Assembly (NCBI GenBank): GCA_007844125.1
Contig: CM017562.1
Coordinates: 65,669,129 to 65,733,128, forward strand
Reading direction: 5' to 3'
Origin: Sinonovacula constricta
Lineage: Eukaryota > Mollusca > Bivalvia > Cardiida > Solecurtidae
Length of the DNA stretch: 64,000 bases
Positions 61,096-64,000 of the stretch are shown here, piece by piece; position 1 is the first letter of the stretch; each line of letters starts with the position of its first letter. Below the pieces are notes generated by a model that saw only the letters and a list, made by a program, of their open reading frames with translations, did not search any database and was not told the origin of the DNA. The translations under genes and the position numbers were made by a program.

Positions 61096-64000
61096 CTCCA
61101 GCTGACATTCAGACAACATTCTTACCCCAAAATATGGTTAAGAATGGCTTCTAGTGTCACATACTCTAAATATAACTAGTAAAGATGTACCTATCAGTAA
61201 ATAAAATGTGTTAAAATGTTTTGAATACCAAACATGTAAAATGTTGCATGTGTATCATTTTTAATCAGTATTGTATTTTAACACATTACATAAAATTTAA
61301 CATTGGGCTGTGACAATTTAATATTATTTCATGCTAGCCTTTAATCTAAACCAGTTTTATAAATTATTCTTTATTATTGTGAAGGATTGATAAATAATGA
61401 CACTGATATCACTTAAATATAAAACATTAAAATTATAACCATTTTTGTCATATTTTTTTATCTCGGTATCTTCCTTTAAGTACTTACATGCTTATCCTAA
61501 TGACTGAAGTATTGAGCTGTCACCAAATAATAAAACTTAGAAACAATTTATAAACTTTGTCACAGCCCTTGTCTGTATTTTCATGTATTTAGTTAAATTG
61601 ATAAAGATCTAGCTAAAAGACTGGAAACATAGAGGCCAAGAGGCAGCAAAAAACAAGTAAAAAACCAGACAACAAAATAAAATAAGAAGCCACAGGAAGG
61701 TAATGTATAAAACAATTGTCCATGTTCAGTAACCACAAACACTCAACTTGTTCTAACAAAAATGTATTGAAATAAATAATTATCAGTTTAACTCGTGTCC
61801 AATCTTAAAGTATGCCTGCAGGTGTGATTGCTGAATTATACCAACAAACAAGTAAATGATAAATAAAACTTGTTTAAGTAGTGTTTTCTCCAGAATATAA
61901 AAAATGAATGTTAATTAACCTTATTGAACAAATAAATGCAATTAAACCAATCACAAACAATATAAAATGGTTATGACAAGCACAAACCCATAATATAGTT
62001 GGATAAACATCTTGCGCTACTATTTATATGCAGCAAAATAAAATCACAGGGTCATACACAAATTAACAGTTAAGGCAAAAAAAAAAAACGAAACATAAAA
62101 TTCTGGTTAGATAAGCAAAAAAAAAATAGTTTGCTGGAGAAAACACTGCAATTTTTTTTATTGAACAGAAAAAAACATTTAAGGATTAGAATAAACACCA
62201 TTTCTTTATACGATGTTACATGTTTGTTCTTGCATTTTCATTCTAGTAGCATAATGGTTGGCCAATGTTTAGATGGAGAGTTGCTGGCTTACTACTCTGC
62301 CCTCATTTGGTAGAACACCTGGTTTGAGTATTATCATGGGAGGTCTTCCAGTTGACATGTGATGCGCCAATGGTTATATCAAGACTTTTGTCTGGGGTTT
62401 TGTTAACATGTTTTACACCAGTGATTCTACCCAGACATTTGGTTTTTCCAATTGACTGCGCTGCACAGGTGGTTCTACCCAAACATTTGCAGTCTTTCAC
62501 TTGACCTGCTGTATAGAAGTGGTTCTATCAAGACATTTGATAGACATTTGACTACAAATTAATGTGCTATGAACCAGTTTTCTCAAGACATTTGTCTGGG
62601 TTTCAACCAACAAAAACTACATTACAAATACAAATTGGCTATGTCAAACATATTTGAACTTGGCCAATATCCATTTTATTTCCCATTTATTTCATAAATC
62701 ATCATGTAATTTTCATTTTTTTTTATCCTGTCAATGCTTAATACATATTTTCTTGTTTGTAGAACATGTACCTGTGAGAGGCCAAACATAGGACATGCAC
62801 CTGCGCGAGGCCAAACACAGGACATGTACCTGTGAAGACCGAATTTAGGACCTGTACATCTGAGAGGTGGGACATGACGAGAGGCAAGTGCAGGTGTCAG
62901 TTGGTGGCTTTGAAATGGTCTCTCGATAGAAAAAGAGGAATGATTTTAAATTTATATTGTGCGATATTTCAGTACTGTGAATTTAATAATGATTGTTAGA
63001 ACAGAATGTACTAGTATGGAGATATAACAATATTATTAAAATAACAATGTTCCAGCCAAAACATTCAAATTGTGTTTCATGTCCATTTGATATTGTCTTT
63101 ATGTTACTTATGTTCAGTCATGTGACACTGTCTTGAAGCAAAAGCAAGTAAAAGGTTAAAGAGCCATTGTGTTGTATTTATAATGACCTTTATTGGTACC
63201 AGGATACAAATGGTTGTAACAAAATTGTATTTTTTTCTGCTAATTATACAATACTGTTTGTTACATGCTACGTTTAATATGAATTTACCTGTTGTATTCT
63301 GTTTTGAAATAAAGCATCAATAAAACCCTCAAATTTAGTCTGATTTTAGTAATATACTTCAAAGTTCAGTTCTTGGTACCATAACATGCATCTTTAAGCA
63401 AAAAGTAACAATACATTGATAAGATGGATGCAAAATGAAATATCACAAAATATAACATTAGACACAGATATTTTGTTTTTTAATACTTGATTCAATTGTT
63501 CTCCCATTGTAATTGTCAGTTTTGTCTAAGTGTTTCTGGTAAGAACAAGTGTTGAATTTGTTGGTTTAATCCCAGATGATGCCTTATTTATAGCAAAGTT
63601 ACATCTAACTGCACCTATACTTTGTGCTTGTAGGCAGTTAATTCTAGATGCTAAATTAAAATGCTACTTATGCAACTTTCAAGAGCATAACTAGCTATCT
63701 AGAACTTATGGATAAAAATGAAAAAAATAATTAAACTGAACAAATACATGTATTAACCCATGATCACTTATTCTTGTCTTAATTTTAGTATACAACCTAA
63801 ACCAATCCATCTGCTGCAACTTTATAAATTTTTAAACTGTTTATTAGGCTAACCTGTTTTCAATTATATTTTACATTATTTTAACCTCTTGGATTTTTAT
63901 ATTTCTACTTACAGATTTTAATTTGGACCTGATTATACTCGATCCATGTTAAACTGACCTATCACGTGTCATTGTGCCGTAAAACCCAAAATCCCAACCC
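61096..64000. other. Terminal 2.9 kb without a recognised gene
   Basis: A+T-rich. 62300-62600 has degenerate SINE-like repeats (TTCTACCCA(G/A)ACATTTG and CAAGACATTTG(T/A)). 62760-62850 has three short repeats of GGACATG(T/C)ACCTG. The last 40 bases (GTGCCGTAAAACCCAAAATC) resemble a LINE 3' tail. Confidence 0.4.

Overview
This is 64 kb of A+T-rich animal nuclear DNA with spliced genes. The dispersed repeats (a family whose ends carry GGCCATGATGGCCC and GCTCACCTGAG, tRNA-derived SINEs, a LINE tail with a GTGTCGTGGTGCCAC-like 3' end) look molluscan, most likely bivalve. That placement is an inference from repeat style; no database was searched. Gene models were built by hand from splice signals, exact phase agreement between exons, and remembered similarity to vertebrate orthologues.

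Layout: (1) 1-8198, plus strand, the last four exons of a membrane protein I cannot name, ending in a DEELL (DXXLL-type) tail. Its introns hold a 54-bp and a 69-bp tandem array. (2) 8199-12126, intergenic: a 43-bp array and a dispersed repeat. (3) 12127-43074, minus strand, a complete UBE3C orthologue (HECT E3 ubiquitin ligase): 22 coding exons, 1076 codons, every junction in phase, N-terminal IQ motif and catalytic Cys about residue 1044. Its introns carry a LINE tail, a hAT-like element with TSD, a TTAA-flanked element, four SINEs and several arrays. (4) 43075-43605, a 531-bp head-to-head interval, probably a shared promoter. (5) 43606-56447, plus strand, a complete KHDRBS/Sam68-type STAR RNA-binding protein: 9 coding exons, 446 codons. 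(6) 56448-64000, downstream DNA with a 47-bp array of about 55 copies and no recognised gene.

The most unusual property is where the tandem repeats came from. About 20% of the window is minisatellite, and at least three arrays are amplified splice junctions, each still continuous with the genuine junction. They are about 71 copies of the 5' splice site of UBE3C exon 20 (29-bp unit), about 23 copies of the 5' splice site of UBE3C exon 11 (24-bp unit), and about 43 copies of the 3' splice site of the first gene's penultimate exon (54-bp unit). Two smaller duplications, at UBE3C exons 13 and 4, look like early stages of the same process. If transcribed, these introns present dozens of near-perfect decoy splice sites beside the real one.

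UBE3C (proteasome-associated ubiquitin chain elongation) and KHDRBS (splicing regulation, RNA binding) have no known direct joint pathway. Their link here is the divergent arrangement.
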